Positions 54,851-63,345 of a stretch of DNA of 64,000 bases are shown piece after piece. Every line of letters begins with the position of its first letter. Position 1 is the first letter of the stretch. Position numbers and translations under genes: made by a program. The notes under the pieces are model-generated. The model worked only from the letters and a program-made list of their open reading frames with translations. It did no database searches and was not told the origin of the DNA. This stretch comes from CAYOZN01 sp964408455 (GTDB lineage Bacteria > Planctomycetota > Phycisphaerae > UBA1845 > UTPLA1): positions 155,628 to 219,627 of the forward strand of contig CAYOZN010000006.1 of assembly GCA_964408455.1 (NCBI GenBank), in the 5' to 3' direction.

Positions 54851-55300
54851 TGATGAATGATAAATGATGAATGCTGAATGCAGGATGGTCATTTCATGGG
54901 CGTAGACATCGATAATCGGACCTATCAGTTTGCTGTGCGTGTACTTAAGATGGCAAGGACTATGCCTCGGGACGTTGGCGCGCAAATCGTGATGCGACAA
55001 GTTGCACGATCGGGAACGAGTATCGGAGCAAATGTGGAAGAAGCCCAGTCGGCCCACACAAAAAAGGAATTTACGCGCCGCATGAACATTGCGAATTCTG
55101 AGTCAAGAGAGACCCATTACTGGCTTCGCCTGATCCGTGACTCAGGCGTTATGCCGGCTCGCAAGATGGGTCCAATTATACAAGAGGCTGACGAAATCAA
55201 GCGCATACTCTCCGCAATCGTTCAAAGCAGTCAGCGCAATACAAAATAGTCGTAATAATCGCGTAACCATTCAGCATTCAACATTCAGCATTCAGCATTG
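54851..55300. mobile_element. Four-helix-bundle cassette with inverted repeat ends
   Basis: The ~450-base segment between atpG and atpD is bounded by short repeats in opposite orientation. ATGATGAATGATAAATGATG followed by AATGCTGAATGC is on the left (54851-54881), and CATTCAGCATTCAACATTCA followed by GCATTCAGCATTG on the right (55269-55300). The 12-mer GAATGCTGAATG is shared in inverted form. Base composition inside is clearly less GC-rich than the atp genes. The layout is that of a transferable four-helix-bundle (IVS/S23-type) unit; movement itself is inference. Confidence 0.7.
54878..55249 (+). CDS. Four helix bundle protein (S23/23S IVS family)
   Basis: The 123-residue protein has the signature of the four-helix-bundle family: YQFAVRVLKMARTM, VMRQVARSGTSIGANVEEAQ, and ANSESRETHYWLRLIRDS. 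The family is known from intervening sequences in 23S rRNA genes and is related to the Avd accessory protein of diversity-generating retroelements; its function is unknown. It starts at ATG 54878 or 54896 (MGVDIDN). It is flanked by ATTCAGCATTC-type repeats and interrupts the gamma-to-beta order of the atp operon. Confidence 0.9.
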   Translation: MQDGHFMGVDIDNRTYQFAVRVLKMARTMPRDVGAQIVMRQVARSGTSIGANVEEAQSAHTKKEFTRRMNIANSESRETHYWLRLIRDSGVMPARKMGPIIQEADEIKRILSAIVQSSQRNTK

Positions 55301-55326
55301 ATTTGATTTGCATCGGAGATATTGAA

Positions 55327-56793
55327 ATGATCGCCACCGCCGCCACCGGATCTAACGTCGGCAAGATCACCCAGGTCATCGGCTCCACGCTCGACGCCGA
55401 ATACCCCGAGGGAAAGCTGCCCGCGCTTTACAACGCCCTCCACGTCACGGTCGACCGCCAGGTCGGCACGACGACTGAGAAGGCCACGCTCACCTGCGAA
55501 GTCGCCAGTCACCTCGGCGGCGGGCGCGTCCGTGCCGTCGCCCTCGGCTCGACCGATGGTCTGCGGCGCGGCCTCGACATCGTCGACACCGGGGCGCCGG
55601 TCTCGGTGCCGGTGGGCCAGGAGATCCTCGGCCGCGTGTTCAATCTCGTCGGCGAGCCCATCGACGGTCGCGGCGCCGTTCACACGTCCGATCGGCGGCC
55701 CATCCACCGCGAGCCGGCCGAGTTCGCCGAGCTTACGCCCAAGACCGAACCGCTCGTCACCGGCATCAAGGTCGTCGACCTGCTCGCCCCGTTTGTTCGC
55801 GGCGGCAAGACCGGCCTGTTCGGCGGCGCCGGTCTCGGCAAGACCGTCATCATCCAGGAAATGATCGCCCGCATCGCCCGCGAGCACTCGGGTTACTCGG
55901 TCTTCGCCGGCGTCGGCGAGCGCACCCGCGAGGGCAACGACCTCTGGCTCGAAATGCAGGAGGCCGAGTTCAAGGACAACGAAGGCAAAGTGAAGAAGGT
56001 CATCGAGCACACGGCCATGGTCTTCGGCCAGATGAACGAGCCGCCCGGCGCCCGCCTGCGTGTCGCCCTGTCGGCACTGACGATGGCAGAGTATTTCCGC
56101 GACGAGTCCGGCGCCGATACGATGCTCTTCGTCGACAACATTTTCCGCTTCAGCCAGGCCGGCTCCGAAGTCTCCGCCCTTCTGGGCCGCATGCCCAGCG
56201 CCGTCGGTTACCAGCCGACGCTCGGCACCGAAATGGGCGAGTTGCAGGAGCGAATCACGTCGACGAGCAAGGGCGCCGTCACCTCGGTGCAGGCCGTGTA
56301 TGTGCCTGCCGACGATTTGACCGACCCCGCCCCGGCCACCGCCTTTACCCACCTCGATTCGTTCATCGTGCTGGCCCGCTCAATCTCCGAAAAGGGCATT
56401 TACCCGGCCATCGACCCACTGGCATCATCCAGCCGCATTCTCGATCCGCAGTACGTCGGCGAGCGGCACTACGCCGTCGCCCAGCGCGTGCAGAAGATTC
56501 TCCAGCGCTATCGCGACCTCCAGGACATCATCGCCATTCTCGGCGTCGAGGAGCTCAGCCAGGAGGACAAACTGACCGTCGCCCGCGCCCGCAAAATCGA
56601 ACGCTTCCTCTCGCAGCCGTTCTATGTCGCCGAGCAGTTCACCGGCTTCCCCGGAAATTACACGCAGCTGGAGGACACCATCCGCAGCTTCGAGGAGATC
56701 TGCGACGGCAAGCACGACAGCCTGCCCGAGCAGGCCTTCATGTACGTCGGCGCCGTTGAAGAGGCGGTCGAAAAGGCGAAGAAGCTCGGCTGA
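55327..56793 (+). CDS. atpD: F1Fo ATP synthase subunit beta
   Basis: The 488-residue catalytic subunit carries P-loop GGAGLGKTV (~166), GERTREGNDLW, the DELSEED-like region as LGVEELSQEDKL, and C-terminal FTGFPGNYTQLEDTIRSFEE. The start at ATG 55327 has CGGAGAT upstream. It is followed by a terminator and not by atpC, so the epsilon subunit is missing from this operon. Confidence 0.97.
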   Translation: MIATAATGSNVGKITQVIGSTLDAEYPEGKLPALYNALHVTVDRQVGTTTEKATLTCEVASHLGGGRVRAVALGSTDGLRRGLDIVDTGAPVSVPVGQEILGRVFNLVGEPIDGRGAVHTSDRRPIHREPAEFAELTPKTEPLVTGIKVVDLLAPFVRGGKTGLFGGAGLGKTVIIQEMIARIAREHSGYSVFAGVGERTREGNDLWLEMQEAEFKDNEGKVKKVIEHTAMVFGQMNEPPGARLRVALSALTMAEYFRDESGADTMLFVDNIFRFSQAGSEVSALLGRMPSAVGYQPTLGTEMGELQERITSTSKGAVTSVQAVYVPADDLTDPAPATAFTHLDSFIVLARSISEKGIYPAIDPLASSSRILDPQYVGERHYAVAQRVQKILQRYRDLQDIIAILGVEELSQEDKLTVARARKIERFLSQPFYVAEQFTGFPGNYTQLEDTIRSFEEICDGKHDSLPEQAFMYVGAVEEAVEKAKKLG

Positions 56794-56823
56794 TCGCCTG
56801 AGAATATCGCCGGCCTGTATTTC

Positions 56824-56859
56824 AAAAGGCCGCCGCATCTATTTGCGGCGGCCTTTTTT
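56824..56859. terminator. Strong intrinsic terminator after atpD (bidirectional)
   Basis: AAAAGGCCGCCGCA pairs with TGCGGCGGCCTTTTTT around ATCTATT. It ends in a T-run on the plus strand and starts with an A-run, so it can also stop the convergent minus-strand gene whose end lies at 56888. It closes the atp operon. Confidence 0.9.
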
Positions 56860-56887
56860 CATATCGACCTTGCCGATCGTTCTGATC

Positions 56888-57814
56888 TCACGCGTCATCC
56901 TGGTGTGCGCGCCGCGCCCGGGCGGCGATGGGCATTGCGCTGGTCACGGCCGAAGCGATCGACAACGCGCCCAGATACTTGAACAGCAGCGATACGTAGC
57001 GAACGTAATAGACGACAATGGCCAGGCCGAGTAACGCCACCGCACACGATAGCGCCACCGCCGGAGAGTTTCGCGCGATGGGTGAAAGCGCGTCCTGAAC
57101 CGCGTCGAGTACCTGGTACAGCCCCATGCACGCGATCAGGCCGTACATCACGTTTCGCGTCAGCGTGGCCAGCGCCTCATCCGGCAGCCGCTCGGCATAC
57201 CGCCTCAGAAACGTCAGCTCGCCCCCGATCGCCACCAGGCCGCATAATGACGCCGCATGGGCCGCCACTTTGAATGGCAACCCGCCGCCGAATGCTGCAT
57301 CCAGCATCTGTGCCGACTGCCCGGCACAGGCCGCCATCGCGCACGCGAGCACGATGTTTCGCAAAGACAGCGGTGATTCCTCGCGCTTTGCGGCCGGATC
57401 GGGGCTGGTGATCAGCCACAGGCTGAACACGCCCAGCACCATCGCGGCGATGGTAATCAGCCGGGCCAGCTTGATGCCGCCGACCGGGCCCCACGGGTGC
57501 TGAATCATCACGATCAGGAGCACGATGCCCGCCAATTTGATCATCACCGATGCGACCATCAGCCGCACGCCGCCGCACAGCCGCGTCACCCAGGCGGGAT
57601 CCGCAAACTGCAGCAGGCTGGCCCCCATCGAACGCTCGACCGGTGCGCCGCACTCGGGACAGAAGCCCCGCCGCGACAGGCCCTGAAGCTGGTATCCGCA
57701 GCGGATGCACGTACGCTCCTCGTCCACCGTGGTCGAGGCGGCCGGCGCGGCCGCCGGCGGGGAGCCGGGGTCCCGCGACATCAGTCGCTCAAGCTCGCGA
57801 TCGCTTAGTGCCAT
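56888..57814 (-). CDS. Zinc-ribbon membrane protein
   Basis: The 308-residue protein from ATG 57814 (MALSDRELERLMS) has a zinc ribbon near residues 35-60 (CIRCGYQLQGLSRRGFCPEC). About 6-7 transmembrane helices follow. It resembles planctomycete membrane proteins of unknown function that begin with a zinc ribbon (recollection). No substrate or partner is visible. Upstream in-frame codons add an Arg/Gly-rich leader. Confidence 0.75.
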   Translation of the reverse strand: MALSDRELERLMSRDPGSPPAAAPAASTTVDEERTCIRCGYQLQGLSRRGFCPECGAPVERSMGASLLQFADPAWVTRLCGGVRLMVASVMIKLAGIVLLIVMIQHPWGPVGGIKLARLITIAAMVLGVFSLWLITSPDPAAKREESPLSLRNIVLACAMAACAGQSAQMLDAAFGGGLPFKVAAHAASLCGLVAIGGELTFLRRYAERLPDEALATLTRNVMYGLIACMGLYQVLDAVQDALSPIARNSPAVALSCAVALLGLAIVVYYVRYVSLLFKYLGALSIASAVTSAMPIAARARRAHQDDA

Positions 57815-58152
57815 ACGGTTTACACTCAGAAGGGCAATCGCCCCTCGCCGCGGTGCCGCCCCAACGTCGCACATCGTCGCAGCGCCATTTGCCCCGAAAA
57901 ATCGCCCGGCCACCGGCGGATCGCGGCCGCCCTTCCGGGCCCCAGCCATGCCGCCGCACTGCCCCCGGCATTAACCCGACATTATCGCACCCTTGCTGCG
58001 GCTAATGCCATGCCCTAAAATATGCCGTAGCGGCGGTCGATCTGCAGGTCGTGGCGCGCTTTCGGATCAACCGTTCTTAGCAGGGAACGCCAGGCCGCCG
58101 CTGGGCTCATGATACCATTCTCAGAGTCCGAACCGAATGTTGGAGACTTTGT

Positions 58153-58782
58153 GTGACCGCCCAGGCGTCCGCCACAACCCTGAATGTTCTGGTCCTCAAC
58201 CGGAACTATCTCGCCCTGCGCATCATCGGCGTCAAGCGCGCCTTCAGCCTGCTCTGCCGAGAGCTGGCCGAAGTCATCCACGTCGACCAGGGCCAGTACA
58301 TCTCCTACGACTTTGACGACTGGCGGGAGCTGAGCGAGCTGGCACGGCAGTTTGAGCCCCAGGCACACGACTGGATCCGCACCGTCCGCTACGACATCGC
58401 CGTGCCGCGCATCATCCGGCTGGCCTTCTACGATCGCCTGCCCACGCAGGAGGTCAAGTTCAACCGGCGAAACCTCTACGCCCGCGACTCGAACCGCTGC
58501 CAGTACTGCGGTCACCGCTATTCGACGACCGAGCTCTCGCTCGACCACGTCGTGCCGCGGAGCCAGGGCGGCCCCTCCTCGTGGGAGAACATCGTCTGCG
58601 CCTGCCTCAAGTGCAACATCAAGAAGGGCGGCCGCACGCCGGTGCAGGCCGGCATGGCCCTCATCCGCAAGCCGACCAAGCCGCGGCGCAACCCGTCGAT
58701 CAGCATGAAGCTGGCCGACGATCGCTATCGCAGCTGGAAGGCGTTTCTGGATAATGCCTACTGGAGCGTTGAGCTGAAGTAG
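58153..58782 (+). CDS. HNH endonuclease
   Basis: The 209-residue protein has a C-terminal HNH domain: NRCQYCGHRY, LSLDHVVPRSQGG, ENIVCACLKCNIKKGG, with two zinc-binding CxxC pairs (CQYC, CLKC) and the HN/N residues. The N-terminal ~100 residues (TLNVLVLNRNYLALRIIGVK) are characteristic of a widespread bacterial HNH family of unknown target. It is not next to phage or restriction genes. The start is GTG 58153. Confidence 0.9.
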   Translation: MTAQASATTLNVLVLNRNYLALRIIGVKRAFSLLCRELAEVIHVDQGQYISYDFDDWRELSELARQFEPQAHDWIRTVRYDIAVPRIIRLAFYDRLPTQEVKFNRRNLYARDSNRCQYCGHRYSTTELSLDHVVPRSQGGPSSWENIVCACLKCNIKKGGRTPVQAGMALIRKPTKPRRNPSISMKLADDRYRSWKAFLDNAYWSVELK

Positions 58783-58837
58783 CGGCCATGCCCGCTTGCC
58801 GCCGCTGACACGGCGCATCGCTTTCTTCTCAATCAAT

Positions 58838-58869
58838 GAAGCCGACGGCCCCTGCCGTCGGCTTCTTTT
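58838..58869. terminator. Intrinsic terminator after the HNH gene
   Basis: GAAGCCGACGGC, CCCT loop, GCCGTCGGCTTC, then TTTT. It lies between convergent genes (HNH ends 58782, lipoprotein ends 58924) and may serve both. Confidence 0.85.
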
Positions 58870-58923
58870 GTTTGCTCGGTTTACGTCCGTGCCCTGGCGG
58901 CTTCGCGGGCCGCCTTCGTCGGA

Positions 58924-59727
58924 TCACGGATCCTGCAACTGCAGCGGTATATCGGTCAGCCGCTGATACGTCACCTGCGTCCCCGGCGCCCCCGGCTGGT
59001 TGCCCGTGATCGCCAGCAGATCGGCCGACATCTGCGCGTTGGTAAATCCGATGGGGATATTGCCCGGCGCGTTGGCCATGAAGTCGAACGTATCGCCGCT
59101 GCGCGTCGGATCGTTCGCCTGAACCTGCGCGATATCCTGACCGACCACGCCGCGAATCGGGCGGTTGTTGTACGACACGTAGAAGTTCCCGTCGCCGCCG
59201 ATCGTCTGGTCGTACAGGATCGCGCCGATGATCTCGCCGTCCTCGCCGAACCGCAGATCGATGGTGCCGAACACCGTATCGCCCCGCCATGGTCCCGCCA
59301 GTGCCGCGACCGTGTCGTCCTCGCTCAACACCACGATGACGTTCTGCGTGATGGGATTGCAGTTGTCGTTGGACCCCACGACGACCCGGCGCTCGTGCGG
59401 CAGATACCCGCCGCGCTCAATCGTCAAATCGAACGTGCCGAACAGGTTGATGCCGATGGGAAAGTTGGCGCAGTTCTCCAGGCACTGGCCCGTCGCCGTC
59501 TGATTGTTGTGCTCGACCGTCACCAGAAACCCGGTAAGCACGTCGCCGCCTCCGTTCGACACCGTCAGCCGGATGGCCGGATTCCCTTCGCCGCAATTGT
59601 CGTTGCCGTTCCCCGGCGGGTTGACAATGCCGCCGAGGCAGCCGGCCGCATCCATGCCGACCATGGTCGCAAACAGGACCATCATCATCGCGCTGCGAAA
59701 AGCCAGTGACCACCATCGCTTCTTCAT
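58924..59727 (-). CDS. Cys-containing lipoprotein of unknown function
   Basis: The 267-residue protein has an N-terminal signal (MMMVLFATMVGMDAAGC) with a lipobox-like end and an Asn/Gly-rich start of the mature part. An Ig-like or carboxypeptidase-regulatory-like beta region (LTGFLVTVEHNNQTATGQC, TFDLTIERGGYLPHERRVVV) and a C-terminal beta domain follow. No family assignment is firm. It is a single gene. Confidence 0.65.
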   Translation of the reverse strand: MKKRWWSLAFRSAMMMVLFATMVGMDAAGCLGGIVNPPGNGNDNCGEGNPAIRLTVSNGGGDVLTGFLVTVEHNNQTATGQCLENCANFPIGINLFGTFDLTIERGGYLPHERRVVVGSNDNCNPITQNVIVVLSEDDTVAALAGPWRGDTVFGTIDLRFGEDGEIIGAILYDQTIGGDGNFYVSYNNRPIRGVVGQDIAQVQANDPTRSGDTFDFMANAPGNIPIGFTNAQMSADLLAITGNQPGAPGTQVTYQRLTDIPLQLQDP

Positions 59728-60070
59728 AAGACTCCTCTTGATATTGATGACGGGTAATACGTCGGCATCGGGAAGGCGAGCGAGTCTGGCGTGACACCCG
59801 TGGGGGCGCTCCTGCGAGGATCAACCGATTGTAGCCGGACGCCGGCACGTGTCCAACGCACCGCAATGTGCCTGGGACGGGCCTCGATTTTCCGCGGCAC
59901 GGCATCCCCGCATTCCGGCAGTCAATACGAGCATCGATCTGCCGGTTCACGACTTTCAAATCCGGATCGCCCCGCCCCGCGGCGGAACGGGGAGCAACTC
60001 TATTGGTAAACGCGGCGGCCGGCATTCGGCCCATAACCTGCGGCCCTGGCGCCGCTCGAAGGAGATCACC
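59728..60070. other. Intergenic region between divergent lipoprotein genes
   Basis: About 340 bases with no recognised gene. An in-frame extension of the downstream gene exists but lacks coding character. A good AAGGAG RBS lies at its right end. Confidence 0.4.
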
Positions 60071-60511
60071 ATGACGGAATGCAGAAGCACGGGCTGGGCG
60101 ACGACGATTGCGCTGGGCGTTTTGGCGGCACCGGCCTGGATGGGATCGGCCGGCTGCGGCGTCAACACCGCCCTCACCGACACCCAGCAGGAGCAGGACC
60201 ATCGCATCAGGATGGCCTGGATCGACAAGGCGGTGGAGATCGCCGAGCGCCACGGCCTCGCCTACCGCGTGGAGTTGGAGTCGACCGGCCGCCCCTCGGT
60301 CGGGCAGTCGCTCGACTTCTACATTGACACGGGCCTTTCTGCCCGGATGAGCATGTTCGGTAATGGCGCCAGCCGGCGGCCGTTCGAACCCGAGCCGCCA
60401 TTCGCGCCCGCGCCCTCGGCGCCGGCCATTCACCCGGCCGATGCGGGCGACATCGTCGGCGATTCGCCGAAAAGCAATGCATCCGAGGCAACGGGAGCTT
60501 CCCGGCCGTGA
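60071..60511 (+). CDS. Small lipoprotein of unknown function
   Basis: The 146-residue protein starts at ATG 60071 after AAGGAGATC, a strong RBS. A signal peptide ends in a lipobox (MGSAGC), followed by a helical region (QQEQDHRIRMAWIDKAVEIA) and a Pro/Ala-rich tail. Its stop overlaps the next gene's start, so the two are probably co-expressed. No homology recognised. Confidence 0.7.
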   Translation: MTECRSTGWATTIALGVLAAPAWMGSAGCGVNTALTDTQQEQDHRIRMAWIDKAVEIAERHGLAYRVELESTGRPSVGQSLDFYIDTGLSARMSMFGNGASRRPFEPEPPFAPAPSAPAIHPADAGDIVGDSPKSNASEATGASRP

Positions 60512-61011
60512 TGCGAACACCGACGCCATCGCAAACGTCAATGTCGCTACGCCGGCACTTGCCACTCTCGTTTGCCGCGGTCGCCACGCTCGCGGGCTGC
60601 ATCAGCACCCGCGAGCTGGCGGCCGTCAAGTCGCGCATTGACCGCGCCGAGGCCCAGCTCGGCGCGGTCAACGCCCGGCTGGAAAGTCGCATCGATGCCC
60701 GGCTGGAGAGTCGCATCGATGCGCGATTGGACAGCCGCATCGACTCCGGCGGCGGCGACGTCAACGAACCCGTAACCGGCTGGATTCTCGCCGCCGGCTA
60801 CGCGCTCGTGCCCATCGCCTTTGTCGCCTACCTCGTGGCCCACCGCTGGCGCGCCTTCCGCGCCCTCAAGGATCGCCTCCGCGGCCATGCCCCCACTGCC
60901 GACGCCGGGACCGATCTCATCCCCCTCGCGATGCGCACACCAAAACGCCCGCCCCGCGCGCCGCCAGCGCAAAGCGCGCCGAAGTCCACCAGTGAAGTCG
61001 CAGGTCGATGA
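60511..61011 (+). CDS. Lipoprotein with tandem coiled-coil repeats and a membrane helix
   Basis: The ~166-residue protein has a lipobox (ATLAGC), then a short coiled coil with near-perfect 8-residue repeats: ARLESRID, ARLESRID, ARLDSRID. A transmembrane helix (~93-115; GWILAAGYALVPIAFVAYLV) and a basic cytoplasmic-type tail follow. It overlaps the preceding lipoprotein gene by 1-4 bases. An internal ATG at 60541 is possible. Function unknown. Confidence 0.65.
   Translation: MRTPTPSQTSMSLRRHLPLSFAAVATLAGCISTRELAAVKSRIDRAEAQLGAVNARLESRIDARLESRIDARLDSRIDSGGGDVNEPVTGWILAAGYALVPIAFVAYLVAHRWRAFRALKDRLRGHAPTADAGTDLIPLAMRTPKRPPRAPPAQSAPKSTSEVAGR
60673..60744 (+). repeat. Three 24-base tandem repeats (CGGCTGGAGAGTCGCATCGAT-type)
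   Basis: Three successive in-frame copies of CGGCTGG(A/G)AAGTCGCATC-type units with few changes encode ARLESRID-like octads. The repeat can vary in copy number without shifting frame. Confidence 0.75.
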
Positions 61012-61770
61012 AGATCGCGGCGAACACGATCAAGGCTGCCACGCTTTCAGCATTCTGCATTTTGCTGGCTGCCTTGCCAACGCCACGCCGGCATTTCTCC
61101 CCGCGAAGAAATCGCCCCGTTCCAGTCGCGCTCGCTACTCGAAGAGACCTGTTCCCGCCTCGGCCGGATGCGGGGTGCCATGCCGACGCCACACCGGCAT
61201 TTCTCCCCACATGGAAATCATCACTGCACTCGTTGCTCTCGCTCCTCGTAAGAACTGTCCAGCGTCGGCATGCTGGGCGTCGTACAACCAGCCCCCTCAC
61301 GGCACGGTGAACTATTCTACTGAGTAGAAAAAGCATCAGGGCAGACCCGCCTGCCTAACGCGCGCTTTGTCGGTTTGATTCGGTTTGATTCACTTGCGAC
61401 CCCGAATCACCCCCCGCGCGTGACGGACTGTGACGGGCTGTGACACTTGGCGAATGTGACAATCAAAAAAAATTGCACACACAGTGCAACGCACGCATCG
61501 CCGTGCGGCGCGAACAGCGGATGCACTGTCGAATCACACGGCGCGCAGCGGGGACCAATCGCAATCCATTAATCGATAACGCATTAGATGCCATTTCTAC
61601 AAAACGGCCGAGCTGCCGCGCAAAAATCCTCATGAAAATTGTTCGGGAATTTTTGAGCGCCTCGCGCGCAGTTGTCTTTTCGTTTACGGGGGGCGCTATG
61701 TGGATGCCATATGGGCGAGCGAGCGCGCCGGACGAGGCGTTCGGCGGGGAACCGGTGCAGATGCCGGCGG
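61012..61770. other. Intergenic region with several short direct repeats
   Basis: No supported gene in ~760 bases. It holds a direct repeat TGCC(A/G)ACGCCAC(G/A)CCGGCA (61075 and 61181), two CGGTTTGATT units (61371-61390), three tandem 10-base units starting GTGACGGACT (61420-61449), a palindrome TTGCAC-ACACA-GTGCAA (61473-61489), and an AT-rich patch (AATCAAAAAAAATTG). This could be a regulatory region for the PEP-CTERM gene cluster, or debris. Confidence 0.5.
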
Positions 61771-62490
61771 CTAATGGCGGCCGCGGCGGAGGAGGATCGG
61801 CGCGGCGGCGAGGAGTAGGCTGGCGGTGGCGGGCTCGGGCACATTTACCGGGGCGAAGCTGAACTGGATGAAACCGTCGCCCTCGGAAAGGCCACCGGGC
61901 GGGGCGTTGATGGTGGTAAGGCCCATGCCGTATTGGAGCAGCCAGGACTGGCCGCCGGGGATGATGACCTGTGCATCCATCGTCAGCGTGCCGTTGGGCG
62001 GGCCGGGCCAGGCGCTCTGCGAATCGCCCACAGATAAGAGCGGCGGCACGCCGCCCCCCGGCGTGAGGATGTTCACACCGAAGGATGCCACGGAGACGTC
62101 GAGCGGCAGGCTGTGATTGTAGGAGCCATGCACCGTGAAGAGCAGGTCGGTCGCAACATCAATGGTGATCCCGCCGCTGCTGCGAGATTGCAGGATGCCG
62201 CTGCCAATGCCCTGGGCCGTGTGCTGGCCTTCGATCAGGAAGTTGCCGGTGCCGGCAGATTCGTCAAACTCGATGGAATACGAAGAGGATGCTGTTGAGT
62301 CAAACACGCTCGTGGCGTGGCTGTCCACGAATGGAGACATGACATTGGTAAACCTCACGACGCTGACGTTAGGGAAATCCGCGACAACGCCGGCACTGAG
62401 GGACCAGCTGTCGATCGTCATTAACGAGGCGCTGGCCGTCGACGCCGGACATGCAAGAACCGCCAGCACCATCGCGCTAAACGTTTTCAT
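61771..62490 (-). CDS. PEP-CTERM sorting domain protein
   Basis: The 239-residue secreted protein has an N-terminal signal (FSAMVLAVLACPASTASA), a beta-rich body and a C-terminal PEP-CTERM signal: VPEPATASLLLAAAPILLRR. Such proteins are sorted by exosortase and often end up in the envelope or extracellular matrix. It shares structure with the next upstream gene. No exosortase gene lies in the window. Confidence 0.9.
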   Translation of the reverse strand: MKTFSAMVLAVLACPASTASASLMTIDSWSLSAGVVADFPNVSVVRFTNVMSPFVDSHATSVFDSTASSSYSIEFDESAGTGNFLIEGQHTAQGIGSGILQSRSSGGITIDVATDLLFTVHGSYNHSLPLDVSVASFGVNILTPGGGVPPLLSVGDSQSAWPGPPNGTLTMDAQVIIPGGQSWLLQYGMGLTTINAPPGGLSEGDGFIQFSFAPVNVPEPATASLLLAAAPILLRRGRH

Positions 62491-62535
62491 TCGTGGGCCT
62501 GCGGAATCCCTGCCGTCATGATAGCGTCCAGTGTA

Positions 62536-63273
62536 TTACGCGGAGCGGCGCCGGCGGCGAATGAGCACGGGTGAATGGAGAACGAGCAGCAATGCGGCGG
62601 CGGGCTCGGGGGTGATCGTGACCTGAATGTAGCCGTCCGCGTCGAACGGGCCGTTCATCGGTCCGGTCGATTCGCCGCGGAGGTCCACGAAATACGTCAT
62701 TCGATACAGATGACCGCCAACGAGATCGAACTCGCCGTTGATATCCAGCGTGCCTGCCGCAGGCAGCATCAGTCCGTTGCCGCCGCGCTTGAGCGTGCTT
62801 GTCAGCACGTTGCTGGCCGTCAGATCGACGAGGGCGAAGGCGAAGTCGATGACGTTCTCGTCGCCCGGGGCGTGAGCATAAGTCACGGTACTGTCGACGC
62901 TGAAGAGCGAATCGCCGTCGGGGATGAATCGAATCGTGCTTTGAGAAATCGTTCGGACGTCGAGGGTTTCGATGTGATGGTCGAACTCGGTGTGAAAGGA
63001 GGCGAGGCCGGCATCCGGGATCCACCAGTGGTCGTAGGATGTCACTGCTTGGTTGGAGCCGACGCCGGTCTCGCTGACGTGGGCCAGTGGATTCGTGACG
63101 ATCAGGATGTCCTCCCGATCAGTAACCTGGTGATTCCCGGAATTGTCAAGTGTCATCGTAGTCAGAGTCCACGACGTTACTTCGGCCGCGCCCACGGCGC
63201 TTTCGGCCAAGATGACAGGCGCAAGCAATAGGAGTGCATGGCAAACAAAACTTTTTCGCACAATCTGAGGCAT
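62536..63273 (-). CDS. PEP-CTERM sorting domain protein, second copy
   Basis: The 245-residue paralogue of the protein at 61771-62490 has an N-terminal signal (CHALLLLAPVILAESAVGA) and C-terminal TPEPAAALLLVLHSPVLIRR. The bodies of both share patterns (secreted beta sandwich, late ...IQVTI/IQFSF before PEP). Tandem PEP-CTERM genes suggest gene duplication for a shared surface role. Function unknown. Confidence 0.9.
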   Translation of the reverse strand: MPQIVRKSFVCHALLLLAPVILAESAVGAAEVTSWTLTTMTLDNSGNHQVTDREDILIVTNPLAHVSETGVGSNQAVTSYDHWWIPDAGLASFHTEFDHHIETLDVRTISQSTIRFIPDGDSLFSVDSTVTYAHAPGDENVIDFAFALVDLTASNVLTSTLKRGGNGLMLPAAGTLDINGEFDLVGGHLYRMTYFVDLRGESTGPMNGPFDADGYIQVTITPEPAAALLLVLHSPVLIRRRRRSA

Positions 63274-63345
63274 GTTTTTTCCCCATAGCGATGCAATGCG
63301 TGATTGTACGCTATTTTACAGCAATTTCAAGACAGGAGGCACATT

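Noticed and set aside
54851..54881. Microsatellite-like ATGATGAATG tract read as a CRISPR or satellite array
   Set aside because: Units are short, uneven and few; better explained as the end of the four-helix-bundle cassette.
61440..61862. Plus-strand 140-codon frame before the PEP-CTERM genes
   Set aside because: Overlaps the end of the convincing PEP-CTERM gene and its C-terminus is Gly/Arg low complexity.
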